From Trema orientale (Eukaryota > Streptophyta > Magnoliopsida > Rosales > Cannabaceae), in the NCBI GenBank assembly GCA_002914845.1, contig JXTC01000038.1:62001-126000 (forward strand): a stretch of DNA of 64,000 bases, written 5' to 3'. Below the pieces are notes generated by a model, which did not search any database, had not been told where the DNA came from, and was given only the letters and a program-made list of their open reading frames with translations. This document shows, one piece after another, positions 1 to 12,800 of the stretch. The stretch's first letter is position 1. The number at the start of each line of letters is the position of its first letter. The translations under genes and the position numbers were made by a program.

Positions 1-2213
1 TCAAGCTAGTGCTTCGGCATTATATGAGCGTGACAGTTGACAAGAAATGTACGAGTGTGGATCTCACCAAGGTTTCGATGACATGCTTGTTTCTTCTGCC
101 TTTTGATAACGTGGTGGAAACGAGAACGCCGCCAAGGGATTAGGATAATGGTCACTCCATCTTTTGTGTGTCTCCCTCAAAGCCTAGAGGCCTGCCTGCC
201 ACATGCCAAGTTCCAAGACGTGATCGAGCATTAAGAAGCCGAGAAAACCTTTACTATGGTTTGTAACCAACTTCAAATTGTAATTTCTAATTTTTTTCTT
301 TTTTTTTTTGGGCTAAAAAATAAAAATTATAGGATGAATTAGAGGATGGCGTACCATATAATCCGAACGGTGGACCTATCATTATTACCATCCATGTCAC
401 TTATGTCGATTAATGAACATAAGACCCACTATTATCTTCGGTGTGGTGTCGATTTATGAATTACTCTCAAGGTAGATTATCCATATGTTATTCACTCTTA
501 AAATGAATAAATTAAGATGGATAAATTATTCACTCTTACGGTGGATTTTTATCTATGACCTCTAATCACTGCAGGGTGATAACTCGAATCCAAAAAATTC
601 GACCATTTGTTAAGAGTGTGCCTTACCACACCGCCTATTAGCGTGATGATAACTCAAAACTAAAACTTTTTTAGTTACAAATTTTGATTCCTAAAAGACT
701 TGAGATATATGCGCCTGCGATATGCAGTAAAAAGGGCTCTGAAAGTCGTATCATTCATATTAGTTTGAAACATATGGTGGCTAACTTGGGTTCTATCAAA
801 GAATGAATAATAATGACTTAAGGGGGGAAAAAAATTGCTTCGATTCTATTACCCTGCAGAAAACTACCTGGATTTAAATTATAATGTCTCTTTTGAGAAC
901 ACATAGATCCCATTTAGTGGACTGGACTATAGGAAAGGACTGAAATTTTTTGTCTAGTCCCATATCTGAGTTTGTGGAAAGACTAGACAAAAGAGTCAAG
1001 CCTTTCAATTTAATCCCACGCAGAGGAGACAAAATTGTCCTTTTATTTAATCCCACGCGGAGGAGACAAAATTGTCCTTTTGTGAACTTGAGTTTAAATA
1101 AGCCCAAGTTTTTTTTTTTTTTTCCTTTCTTTCTTTTTTTTCTCTCCTTTCTTTTTTTTTTCTTTTCTTTTTTGCTTTCCATTTTTTTTTTACTTTTTTC
1201 TTAAAAATAAAAAAATTTATTTTGAATTTAACAATATTATACTCCCAATTTTATTAAAAAAAATTAAGTAGAATCTTTTATTTAGATAAAAATCTTATTT
1301 TTACTTGTTATATTATGTAAAAACTTATTTATTTATCTCATTGAAAAATTAGATTACACCCATAAATTAAAAATTTTATAAATTTTATTTTGTTATGTAA
1401 ATAGACTTTTAGTTCTAGATTGTACCTAACACATTACATTACTAAATAGTCCAATCTATTCCAATCCAATCCAATCCAAACTAATAATCCAGTTCAATCT
1501 AATGCAATCCCACCTACCAAACGAGCCGATATATTACACATCAGTCTTACCTGGGTTTAAATTACAATGTCTCTTTTGAGAACTCATATATTACACATCA
1601 GTCTTTCTTCTAAGAAAGAAAGATGGAAAAAAAAACGTGTCCAACTACACATCGAGGGAAAAGAGATGTGTAGCTGCTAATTAATAGAGACCTAATTTAA
1701 ACGAAAGACCATGTTATCTCCCCATTATTGAGTGGCTATCGAAATGTGCCATCCTCGACCCTTGAGGATGCAACTTCAAACAACCTAATGAATGAGGGAA
1801 TCGAATCTCGATCACTTTGAACAAATATCAGACACAACATTATCAAACTCAAAACCATAACAAGGTACGTCCAAAGAGAGAATTTACCAAGCAAAGTAAC
1901 CTACAACTAGAACATGGTTCCGTACGGGAAATTATTTACTGAAAGTTCTCAAAATCACGTACAAAAAAACTAGACAGAGACGAATTATATATAGTAAGTA
2001 GGCATGGAAAGAGAAAATACAAACTATATATAGCATGGAGGAAAAAGCACGGGCTTGCCCTGAGTCAACGAGACTCCATTTTATTCAAACCAAAACAACA
2101 GAAACACCCTGAAAAAACTTCCGAAACTCATCATAAGCAACACGTAGATTTGTTATTTTGTTGGCTCGATCCGGTGGCTGCCGAGTCACCATGAGCTACT
2201 CGCTTACAACTCG
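1..2213. other. Intergenic region downstream of the LEA gene
   Basis: No protein-coding gene is visible. The stretch is AT-rich, with a long pyrimidine tract at about 1108-1200 that produces meaningless Lys- or Phe-rich reading frames. A 38-bp unit is repeated in tandem (starts 1009 and 1047, one mismatch seen). Around 1445-1500 a short AATCC-type repeat recurs. The last few hundred bases before 2214 are likely the 3' UTR of the minus-strand LEA gene, but no poly(A) site was assigned. Confidence 0.6.
866..1605. repeat. 39-bp direct repeat pair with nested 18-bp repeats
   Basis: A 39-bp segment at 866-904 recurs at 1549-1587 with three mismatches by eye. The second copy is itself bracketed by two identical 18-bp copies (1531-1548 and 1588-1605) of sequence absent from the first locus. 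This is the pattern of a short templated (filler) insertion with duplication of the target ends. No transposon termini were recognised. Confidence 0.6.
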
Positions 2214-3827
2214 CTATGATGACTCATTACTTTGGTCTCGCTTTTGTTGTTGGGTGACGTCTTCCCCAATGACGAGGTCCTTGGTGGTCTGAGCTATCTC
2301 CACTATAGTCTCGCCAATGGCTCCTAGAACCCCATGACTCGATCCCTTCATTGCTCCCTCTTTATGACCGTGTTCTTGGAATCCATGGGAGGCTGCTGCT
2401 GCTTCCTTTGTCGTGTCCTGATCGGGTTTTCTGCTCTCCCTTTCTTCTGGCATTTCCATCTCATGAGGCTCTGTTGACTCCTCTGTCTTCTCTCCTTGAC
2501 TCTGGACCGTTTCCTTCAAACGAAAAGGTGCAAATGATTAATGAGGACGAAGCGTATATATATGTATATATATATATAAACATGCATATCATGTTCAATG
2601 GCTATAGATACATATGAACTGTATGTATACCTGGCCTTCAGTAGACCTCTGCTTAACTTCCAACTCTTTCTGCGCTTCTTCTTTCTTCCGAGCAGTGTAC
2701 TCCTTAGCACTCTCGCCCGCCGAGAGAGCCATATCCTTAGCAGCAGACAACGGCTTGGCCGCAATCTCCACCGCCTTATGACCAGCGTACTCCGCCGCGC
2801 CTTTAACTACTCTAGCCGCGGCCTTTGTCCCCTCTACCGCCTTCTCCGTCGAGTAATGGGCCACAGTCCAGCCCGCGACAGCCGCCTTGTCCTTCACGCT
2901 AGCCGCCGTCTTGGCAGTGTACTCGGCGGCCTCCTTACCGGTCTCCACAGTGACATCCTTCGCCTGCGCCGCTTTCTGGACGGTATACTCCTTAGCTTTC
3001 TCCCCGGTGGACACAGCCGCCTCTTTCGCCTCCGCCGCTTTCTCAATGACAGTGTCCTTCGCCGCCTGTCCCTTCTCAAGGACAGTTTCTTTAGCGGCTT
3101 GTCCCTTCTCAAGGACAGTGTCCTTCGCAGCTTGGCCCTTCTCTTTAAGGTACTGTGCCCCTTGAAGACAAGTGTCCTTGGTTTGGGTACCCTTTTCGCC
3201 AATCCCCTGTTTCACCGATTGTAATGCGTTGCTATACCTCTCTTCTGCTGCCCTTATGGCCTCATTCGACTTTTGCTGGGCTTCAGCTCTAAGCTTCGAA
3301 ATCTCTTCTAACGTATACTCCCCTTTGTTCCCTTGATCCGTACCTTGTTCTTGTTGACTTTCTCTGCTCTCCGAACTCTTTTCTCTCTGCTCCTGACTCT
3401 GTTCTTTCCCCATTTCAGTAGTACTCGTCCCTCTTTCTCTATCTCCAGCCTCACCTTCTCCTGTTCTAGCCTTATCAGAAGGAACCTTTTCTTCTCCACC
3501 CTTCACTTCAAACTTGGCCACTGTTTTAGGCCCTGACTTCTCCATTCCTTGTTGTTTAGCTTCGGCCTCTTTATCAGCCACCATGTTCGCATTCCTCGCC
3601 TTCTCAACGTTCGAATCTCTCTGCTTGTCCTTATCAGAAAGAGACACAAACTCATGGCTCTCCCTCCTCTTCCCGGCTCCACCGACGTCTCCGGTAGTGT
3701 CTGACCCTTTAACTTGCTCAGCCAGAGTCTCGTAGTGGACTGTCATCTTCGGTACTCGGTCCTTCTCTACGTGGATTTCCCTCTCGTCCATGGTGTTCTC
3801 TCTTCGACTACTCTGATCAGAAGCCAT
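2214..3827 (-). CDS. LEA protein, seed biotin-containing protein SBP65-like
   Basis: Two exons, 2631-3827 and 2214-2513, separated by a 117-bp GT..AG intron (phase 0), encode 498 residues. The protein is strongly hydrophilic, rich in Lys, Glu, Ala and Thr, with no signal peptide or membrane segment. From about residue 225 it carries tandem 11-residue LEA group 3 repeats; the unit KGQAAKDTVLE occurs three times almost unchanged, predicting an amphipathic helix that folds on drying. The N-terminus (SRREN, VEKDRVPKM, HYETLAE) and the C-terminal GVLGAIGETIVEIAQTTKDL match my memory of the SBP65/ECP63 subfamily, whose pea member binds biotin covalently on a lysine in a non-canonical context. K105 in VAKFEVKG is the candidate here (inference). 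Role: cytosolic protection in desiccating seeds. Upstream ABRE and RY sites agree. The start is the first Met; the next is residue 13. Confidence 0.9.
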
Positions 3828-3954
3828 AATTGGACTATGAATTGTTGGATGGAATGTTCAATAGTATTGAGCTGTTTTTTTTTTTCGGTTAATGGAGAGA
3901 GATTGAATTTGGTTTGGTCTTTTTTAAAAGCAGAAGAAATGACGGTTAGTGTAG

Positions 3955-4135
3955 ACGTGTATGCATGGCGATGACATGTGGATATGTAAATGGTGGGGTG
4001 TGTGAAACGTAGAGCCTGAATCAGCAGGCTCGCTTGTCCTGAGTGTCACACGTGTGACTTGGTTTGGATCAGGTTGAGAGGAGAGATCGCTTCTATTATC
4101 AAGACACGTATGCGGTTCCCTTGTGTGCCACGTGT
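3955..4135 (-). promoter_or_regulatory. ABRE/G-box and RY elements upstream of the LEA gene
   Basis: Within 310 bp upstream of the LEA start codon lie two CACGTG G-boxes (4049-4054 and 4129-4134, the second within CCACGTGT), further ACGT cores at 3955-3958 and 4106-4109, and a CATGCAT RY core read on the minus strand at 3961-3967. ABREs bind ABI5-type bZIP factors and RY motifs bind ABI3/FUS3/LEC2 B3 factors, so this set predicts ABA-responsive, seed-maturation expression. No clear TATA box was seen. Confidence 0.6.
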
Positions 4136-4460
4136 AGAGGTTTCTCCTGCAAGACAGTTGGCATGTTTCCTCGAGGTGAAGGAAGATTACAACTTACTAT
4201 AGACAAAAAAAAAAAAAAGAGGAAAGTCTCACCTTGTTCTTAATGATACGAACTTAATATAATAAATGCTCTTAAGCTAGTTATAAACATTTCGTATCGA
4301 GTCTTTTGAAAATGCTGTCGAATCCGCATCTATCAGAATAAATCGGGCTATCTATTAATCTCGATGATAATATTCGTACCAAACATGTAAAAGAGGTATT
4401 CAGGGTATAATAACGACAAACTTTCAATGCCTTTTATGATCTCAATGTTTGCAAATCTTA

Positions 4461-4869
4461 TGGGCTTGTTTAGATTTACTTCCAATTTTTTGTTTAAATA
4501 AATTGAAAACAGAAGTAAAAATTTTGTTTTGATTTTCAATTTTTATAAACAAGAAATATGTTTGGCAAATTTTATAATAAAGTGTAAATAATGATAGAGA
4601 AAGTCATATAAACTTATATTTGTGTATATATATACATATATGCATATACGCACTTATGTATAAATATTTGTATGTTCTTTTGTTTTTAAAATTTGTTTAA
4701 AAAAATAAAGGTATTAGAAATATTTTGTTACCACTTTTTTTGAAATTTTTAGTAACAATTTTTAAAAAAAAAAAAAAAAAGGTTGTCAAGCGAATTTTTA
4801 TAAAAAATTTCTATTTTTTTTGTTTAAAAAAACAAAAAACAGAAAACGAAAGTGAATCCAAACAAGCCA
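4461..4869. mobile_element. MITE with GGGCTTGTTT-type terminal inverted repeats
   Basis: The left end (from 4461, GGGCTTGTTTAGATTTACTT) and the reverse complement of the right end (to about 4868, GGCTTGTTTGGATTCACTTT) are imperfect inverted repeats of about 40 bp, both running on into poly-T/GTTT stretches. The interior is AT-rich and non-coding. The ends resemble PIF/Harbinger Tourist-like termini, but a 3-bp target duplication was not clearly seen, so the superfamily is tentative. Confidence 0.5.
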
Positions 4870-6370
4870 TCTATTTACAAATGTTGCAATTTCCAGTGAC
4901 TATTATCTTTTCTCCTATATGTTGTGGTTTTACAAGAAAATCTCATTTTTCAAATATCTATTGTTGTTTTCCATGCTTTTTGGATAATGTCATTTATGGG
5001 TACTAGTTGAATTTTGTATTGTATGTTTTCTGCTAAATAAAACTGTATGTTACAGTCGTTCTGATAAATTATTGTTAATATTTGTCTATTTGTTTGTCGT
5101 TTGGGATTAATGACGTCGTTTTAATAGGACAATGTCGTTTTCACATCTCAACGCTTTTCATAGTATTATGATATCGTTTTCAAGTTGTTGCCGTCTGTTC
5201 GTTTAGTAATTTTCAGTCGTCCAAATCTATTTTCGTCTTTAAGGATATTTTTGTTCTAGGTCATTTGTCGATTGCCGTTTTTTGGTCAATTATTGTCGTT
5301 TCTGGGAACTATTGCCGTTTTTATAATTTACAGTCGTTTCCCAAGATATTGTTGCCACAGACTCTCCTCAAATTCAAACCAAACGCAATCCGAAACATAT
5401 CCATTTAACAGCAAAATCCTTCGTCTTTGTACCTCTCCGTCTCACACTCATGACTCGCTCACCTCAACGGCTGCAACCCTATAGTTTTGGCAAGAAATTT
5501 AAGGTTGAAGTATAGCTATGATTTTGTTGTCTTAAACCAGTTGGAGTTGATTGATTTAATGATTTAAACCTCAAGGTCGGTAGTTACATTTTGCTGTTCT
5601 CATGCTAACGTAACGTTTATAGTCGGCTAAGGCTTTCATGGCCCACCTTCGGAGAATTGGAGACATATGTCATGGGATTATATGCAGCCTCATGCCCAGC
5701 CCAAGTTTCAGAAAGCCTAACAGTACGTTACATGTAAAGGCCTAAGGCCCTTCTTGAAAATGAATAACAATACCAATACACCTCATCTCATGTTTTTATT
5801 TTAAGAGATTCGAGGTCGAGATATTCGAACCTTAGCAATTTTAATCTAGCGCCAGAGGTATTACTAATCAAGCTAAATTTTTTCATCTATTATTATGCCC
5901 TGATGATAACATTTATGATTTGTCGATTCAAAATGAATTATCTGCCTGTCGTTTCATCCTTTAAAAAAAAAAACAAAATTTATAAGAAATCTAAACTTAA
6001 TTTCCTATATGAGGGCAAGGCCTTCTTACAATCCCACATCATGAAATCAAAGCAGAATTCGCTATGATTTGAGAGAATTAGGGTCTTCAAAGCCAATACT
6101 TGATATTTCCAACATGGTGAGCTCTTATGAGCTTTATATTCTTTTCAAAGGGCACTTGCTACAATAGTTTGCCAATACAATGTAAAAATAAAAATTTACA
6201 AAATTACAATTTACTACACCAACCCCTTTTATTGACCCCCAAACAATAAACAAGTAAATGCAAATACAAATACAATAGTCCTAATGTGGGAAACAATAAC
6301 CAATTTGTCTCCCAAGAATGTGAATAATTAAAAGGAAAAAGGGCTACTAGCTCTTCTTTTCAAGTGATCT
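4870..6370. other. Intergenic region between LEA promoter side and TBL 3' end
   Basis: No gene. Contains the CGTT(T) repeat array listed separately. From about 5350 to 6300 nothing beyond AT-rich unique sequence is recognised; the part near 6300 is probably the 3' UTR of the TBL gene. Confidence 0.5.
5055..5340. repeat. Degenerate 19-20 bp array with a conserved CGTT(T) core
   Basis: CGTT or CGTC cores occur at 5057, 5098, 5117, 5136, 5175, 5192, 5200, 5218, 5234, 5276, 5297, 5316 and 5335. Most spacings are 19-21 bp or about twice that. Flanks of the core (TTGTCGTTT, TTGCCGTTT, CAGTCGTTT) vary while the core stays. This fits an old minisatellite; no coding potential is visible. Confidence 0.5.
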
Positions 6371-9239
6371 TCAACTGAAAAGAGATGCATACAGGAGCTC
6401 ATTCCAAGTGTCTGGCAATCCCGGAAGGCACCAGTGGCTGCAGTCTTGGCCGCTGTGCTCGCCGCTATAGCCCGACGGGTGCCCATCTTTACGGTACTGG
6501 GATAGAGTTGTAACATCTAGTAAGTAGACAGGTTTGTTTATCCTACTTAGCACTTTGTTTACCACCACCCAAGCTAAGGGTGTCCCTGCAGGGTACCTTA
6601 ATCCAAAGTAAGGAAGTTTCTCTCCGGAGCATGATTTTGATGGTTGGTTCCAATCCCTGCCCCTGATTTCACAATCCAACCATTTTTTCAGTGTAAAGAT
6701 CAAAATTGTTAAATGTGTTATATGCCAAGACTAAAATACCTGGTGCGTTGAATTTAAAGATGTTACATTAAATTTAAAGCTTAGTGTCAAGGCTCTAACC
6801 TAAGATAGAATGTGGAGGCTAGGAATAGTTACTGTGACATGGATAACACATTAGATTAAACTACTTACTCATAATGGGTGGGAGAAATTCCTTGGAAGAA
6901 GACTTTGGTTTTTGTAGGATCAACATTGCGGTTGACCCACCTAGCCCAAGTAGTTAGTCCTTTATAAAACGCTATCAAACGGTTCATGTCTTTGTACAAT
7001 TTGTTCCCTTCTTGTATATAATCCCATCTGCATTAATTAATTAACAAGTCAAAACAACTAACTTCCATTAATGGATTAAATGGATACGGGAACATTAACT
7101 CAATAGTTCTTACGGTTGGGATCTTCCTGTGTGGGTCCACCAGTGCCACGTGTTAAAGATCAGTAGGTCCATACCTCTCCATCCATTGCCATTGTTGATC
7201 GAGTCAAGCTTCAAGACTCGTCCCACTTTCTCATTCACAAGATCTACAAGGTATGGCGTGCGAAACAGCAGTATCTTGACTCCATAGTCCTGCAAATAAA
7301 GGGTAAATCTTGATTCTATTAACTAAAAATTTTACTACTCGATCAAAGCAAATTATTCTCATAAACGAGAGACTTAGAGAGGGTACAATTTTTTTGGCTC
7401 CTTCTCGAGTCTGAAAGTTCACATTAGAAGGTAATTTTTACTATCTAAAGGATCATTTTGATTACCTGGTATAGTATGTATGTGATTTACTTGTATTTTG
7501 GAACATATTGCCCACTTAGAATTTGCGATGTGGTCCAATAAGGTGAAAAGTCGTCTGTACTAAAAGTTTCATTGGTGTTACAACTTGCAAAAGTGGTCCA
7601 TAGATGTATAGACTCCTTTTACATATAACAGAAAAGAATGTACATGTATGTGTATATATATTTTTTGGTAATTGTACATATATATATATACGGTTATAGT
7701 ATGTAACCATAAAACAAATAGGTGGCGGTTTCAGTATCTGTCAATAATTTGAATGAAGTTTGGAAGATCTCTCACAAAAATACATCTAGGTTTAGTTATG
7801 GATTTTAAGACACGTTACTATGAGGCCCATTCCATGTTGTTTGTTGTTTGACATACACATATCATTGATGGAGATCATCTAGTACATAGACTTCTAATAT
7901 GAAAACCAAATGTCTTAAGTGAGAGCCAAGCAACAGCTAGCTAATTATGATAAAGACTTTCTATTCTTCCTGGCAAAAAAGGGGAAAAAAAGTAAAAAAG
8001 ATAATGACTATCCAGTATCTAATAGACCATTTTGCTAGAAGTGTCTAGTCCTTGCAAATTTGCAATATAATCTTATCTAGACTTCTCTGTCCTTCAAAAA
8101 TTCGGAAAACACATAGTGAAAAAAGCAAACTTTGCTTTCACTACAGCTAAATGCCTAAATCTCCCCCACAACAACTTGAACTTTTGCCGAATCATGAACT
8201 GAGAAATTAGGAAATCGGATCATTTGATAATGACTTTCAACAAATAATTTAGTTTTTAAAATTCCTTCTAAAATAGACTTTTAAAAGGTCTAGCGAGAGA
8301 TCGAGTTATAACTTATTTACCAAAAAATTTAAAAATAAGTCATTTATTAAAAGTCATTTTTCAAATAGTCTATTTTGCAAACCAACCCTCTTAAGAAATA
8401 TATATAATATATATTGAATGTCTATATTGATTCATTGAAAAATGAAAAACTGTGCAAATTGCAATTAGGGTGTTATTACTAAGTGCTAAGTATCATGTAC
8501 TATTAAAATATGGATTCTGTACTATTAGTGTGAGGCATGCGTCTGTTTATAGCATTGTTAAAAAAATTTCAACAATAAGGAAAGAAAAAAAGATGGAGAA
8601 AAGAAGTGTAGTTTGTCTTTATTAAACCTGCAAACATTTATTACTATGGAAAGGTCCAGCAAGAAAATTCAATTACCAGAAAGGAAAAAAGTTACATGGT
8701 AGCTGAGGCCACGGCAAAGTGAAAAAGATCATGAGCAAGCCTACCATACCACTAATCACGGCTCCACTTAATGCTCACTCTCATGCACTCTCCCACAAAA
8801 ATTAAAGCAATCTGTTGGAGCTCACCAGCTCAACATTAATACTCTATATTAGCATGAAAACAGGACCAATTTTAAATAAATTCAAAATATTTCCATTTTC
8901 GGCATTTCCATACTCCCAAAATTCAAAGAAAAAAACTTTACCTTGTTAAAAAGCTAGAGACAGAAAAAGTAGAGCTTTACTATTCACACACTATAACCAG
9001 TAATGATTGCAGACAATTTCAGTCAGAAAGGAGAAAAAAACAAAGAAATTTAAAATAAGCTGGGTGGCAAGATTCTCGCTCCCTCTATTAAGAGATTTTC
9101 GGCTCGAGTCGTCACCGCCGGGTGCTTAGAAGTTTATGGACAATTTACTTCGAAAAGAATCTATTAATCCACTTAAGTGAGTCCATTAGCTACAGGGTAC
9201 GTCAGACTCTAAGTCTATAACATTTTTTTATTATTTAAA

Positions 9240-9285
<46 letters not shown>

Positions 9286-9893
9286 TTAAGAGTGAGTACC
9301 TCAAATGTGACCGAAGAGAGGCCTTCGGTTCTGAGTACAGTGGTCTTGGATTTTGGAACCCATGCATGAATCATACAGGTTAATGATTCCCACTGGTTCA
9401 AACTCAGTGAATCACCCACAAACATAATCTTCTTCCCTCTCCATTTCTCCAAAAAATACAGCCCATTAAACCTGTCAAAAGCCAAAACCAAGCAGAAAAA
9501 GGATGAGTACCCATTTGCCAATTTGGTAAGTTTTGCCATTTTTAACCCTACAAAGAAGCAAAAGAAGCCAAATAAGGACCTGGGTAAGGCGCAGGAGAAA
9601 GGTTGCCATCTGTATTTGAGGTAAGATGTATCGGGTCGACCGTACTTTTGGCAGTTGAACTCTGGATCTATGAAGGGACAGGTTGAGGCGTCGTAGAGAG
9701 GATACGACTTGTCGTATACCCAGGTACCACGGTACCAGTTGCATTTCCCTGCTAGTATTCTGGCTACTGAGTTACTACTACTACTAGTAGTAGTAGTTGT
9801 AGTTGTAGTATTGAAATAATCCTGTGCTTTTGTTTGGAGGGAAAACAAAAACAGAGTCAGAAACAGAAATAGAGCTCTGAATGGGGAACCCAT
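6371..9893 (-). CDS. Trichome birefringence-like (TBL/PMR5) polysaccharide O-acetyltransferase
   Basis: Five exons: 9580-9893, 9300-9471, 7114-7289, 6869-7027, 6371-6662; all introns are GT..AG and phases agree, giving 370 residues. A hydrophobic N-terminal signal or anchor ([19 protein letters not shown]) precedes a Thr/Ser run, then the PMR5 N domain ([39 protein letters not shown]) and the TBL esterase-like domain with the GDS box at residues 124-126 (FVGDSL) and the catalytic D347-x-x-H350 pair in [18 protein letters not shown] proteins transfer acetyl groups to xylan, mannan, pectin or xyloglucan in the Golgi. The pattern looks closest to the TBL37-43 group (from memory). An upstream in-frame Met at 10016 would add 41 residues; I prefer 9893 because it starts the signal sequence. 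Intron 2 is about 2 kb. Confidence 0.93.
7290..9299 (-). other. Large intron 2 of the TBL gene
   Basis: A 2010-bp AT-rich intron with no reading frame of note. A (GA)n microsatellite (9249-9282, so (TC)n in the sense direction) lies about 17 nt downstream of the splice donor. Around 8250-8395 segments containing AAAATAGACT occur in inverted orientation, a possible small foldback element (weak). Confidence 0.7.
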
Positions 9894-12800
9894 TCTCTTG
9901 GGTTTCGACCCAAAGACAAAGACAAACACACTGAGAGGAGTGAAGAGAAAAAGTTGGTCTCTAACAATTCTTAAATAATGCATGAGAGAGAAGGAAAGAT
10001 AGAGAACTAAGTGCATGGAGCTTGGGGAGGCTTTATTTATTTCTCACATTCCATGTGAGAAAAGAGTTACTTTTTTCTTTTTTTTAGAAAACAAATAAAA
10101 AAGAAAAAAAAAAAGGAAGAATTCAAACCAATTTGGGTGAGTTTGAGTATGGAATATGTTAGTTTGAAAATTTTTGGAATCATGACGACGTGGATTCTAA
10201 AGATAATGGCAAAACTCTTTTATCATATAAACTTTTTTCTACCCAATAAAGAAAAAAAAAATGAGAAATGACTTTTTAAATGTAAAATTCTCTTCTTCTT
10301 TTTTTTTTTTTTTTGGGTGTGTGTGGTTTTTACTACAGTAATGCGCCGAATTGTCGTATTAATTTGACCCTTTATATATTACTTTTGTTGAGTGTACACA
10401 GAACAATCCTAAGTAACTTTGTAAGTATACAAAGTTTGTTTACCACTAGAGTAATTTCTCACCGTCTCAGTTCTGTACTAAGTTAAGTCATCATCATGCA
10501 TTGATCGGTAGTTTTCTTTTTCTTTTTTCCTAAATCAACTTTTGCAGCTTTATTAATTTTATTTCTTTCCTATGTATGCCAATACAAAGGAAAGACTTCA
10601 TTTTGATAGGTGGTATTCAATATTACAACCCTCCAATCTAAAACTTAAATTTCTTTCATTATTCAACACCAAACAGTTCGGCCTAAATTCAAGTCTATAG
10701 TACATACGTTTTAATATTAACACCTGCCAATAAAAAAGTAGCACGTATGTATTTACTTTCAAAACTCAAAAGCTCAACAGTTTTTGTACCACACTTAACT
10801 TAATTTTTTAAAAAAACAAAAGTAGAATACAGTATACTAAATACAATTCATATATGATATACTCCGGATTCCTTATTTTAATTATTTTCTTTAAAAAACA
10901 AAAAAGAAAGAACGAAAAAAAAAAAAAAAAAGAAGCTGGGACAGGATGGCAGCTCCTTTTTGCTGAAAATTATGTGCGCCTACTAAATTATTATATCGAA
11001 ATTGAAGTGAGAGTCATCGCCAATCATGCATATAAAAACAATAAAGAAAGTCAGTACTGTGGAAAATTTGAAAATAATAAAACATCATGATATTTTTTAG
11101 TTGAGCGCATGAATGATGAATCATTCTTAGACAGATAAGAATAGTTTTCACAGGGAAGTAGAATCAGATTTTCTTGTTATTGTTTTGTATAACACAACAA
11201 AGAAGCCATAATCTCTTGAGAAGTATGACTCATTATTATACCCTCTAGCTAAGCTAATTATAAGTGACCATGTAGTATAGTTATTATATATGTGTGTATG
11301 AATTATGTAATATATGAATATGCACGTAATTTTTCGCTCTTATCATATAAATCCGTCCATAAAAACTTATCTCATTGCTATTCTTTAATGCAAATGACAA
11401 TTTCTAATGTTCTGCGTCAACATTTTTTTCCTAGTTCCTTCGGTGATGCTTTCTTATTTGCGCCTTTTGCAATGAGAAAAAGTAAATGCGTATGATGTTA
11501 CTTTTGATTTTAGAGATAATCATTTCAATTGTCGACTGAGACTTTTTTGTGCACATATATATGATATATAAAAAATATATAAAAAATGTAAATCATGACT
11601 GTGTCATTCACTTTACTTATACGTACAGAAAGAAGAACATATTATAACATCGTTCTTGCCCTTCAAATAATTATTCTTTTAAACAATTAAGTCGAGAAAA
11701 ACATGCTGAGATATCTACGGTTATTTTATATATATAAATATATGTGTGTAGCACGTACCGCAATTCGAAGTATAGAACATAATGCATGGTTTCTTTTACA
11801 GAACTGAACTGAAACCGGATATTATACATTTTACAGCGCAGAAAATGTAACATATCATGCCGATAAACATCTTAAAGTATTTTTGAACCTTTTTTCTTTG
11901 TCAAAAAAAAAAATGAAAGGAAATAGTAAAGATCATCAAGATTTTATTTTATTTATTTACTTATTTTTGGATTGGGTTCTGCCCTTTCACACACAAAAGT
12001 GAAGATAATTCAATGGTTTATCCTAGACCAGGGAATGGATATACTATTTCATGACGGAGGTAAAAACAAGGTGAGGGACCAGAGTGCTGTACTATCGTGT
12101 TTGATTTTCTTAGAACGATCCAAGAGTTCTAAATATACTACTACACACCAGTAGTCCTTTTATAGTTTTATTTCCCACCAATTTTGAAGTTTGATAAGTC
12201 AAAAGAGGGAGTACCGCGTTGTCATGCACTGCTGACGTCTAATTTTGTTAATTTTTTCTTTTTTTGCTTTTTTGTTTTTCAAATAAAGTGGTGCAATAAT
12301 ATTTTAAGACAGCGAAAAAAAAAAAAAAAACCCCTTTTTGATAAGTCAAAATAGAGTTCCTGGTTTGTACGTAACACATTAATTGCATATTTGACAACAT
12401 TAACAAATGGACGACACAGCTTGGTTGAGGGTAGGTCCTGTTCAGCTCTATCTACGTGCCTTAGATTTTTTGTCTTAGGGAACTTGACGTATGTTGATTG
12501 AAAATTATTGATTATCTAAGTCAATCTTTTATGTATTTAAATTTACGGAGCCGGAGACGAAAACTCCATATCTATCGATTTATAACATGTAATATAATTA
12601 ATAAATCGAGACAAATCTAGGACCTAACACGGTTTGAGCGTCCATGCATGTGGTTTTATGAATCATCTCGATCGTAGTATTAGTTTATAATATCCTACTA
12701 ATTAGTTCTTACACACATATATATACATAGTACTGACTCAAATGTCTATATAGATATTAATTAATCACTTAATTAAAACATGTATCGGATATATCTTGGA

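Noticed and set aside
874..1204. Lys-rich and Phe-rich frames on opposite strands
   Set aside because: Both come from one pyrimidine tract; no domain and no gene structure.
2598..3224. 208-residue plus-strand frame
   Set aside because: Antisense shadow of the repetitive LEA coding exon.
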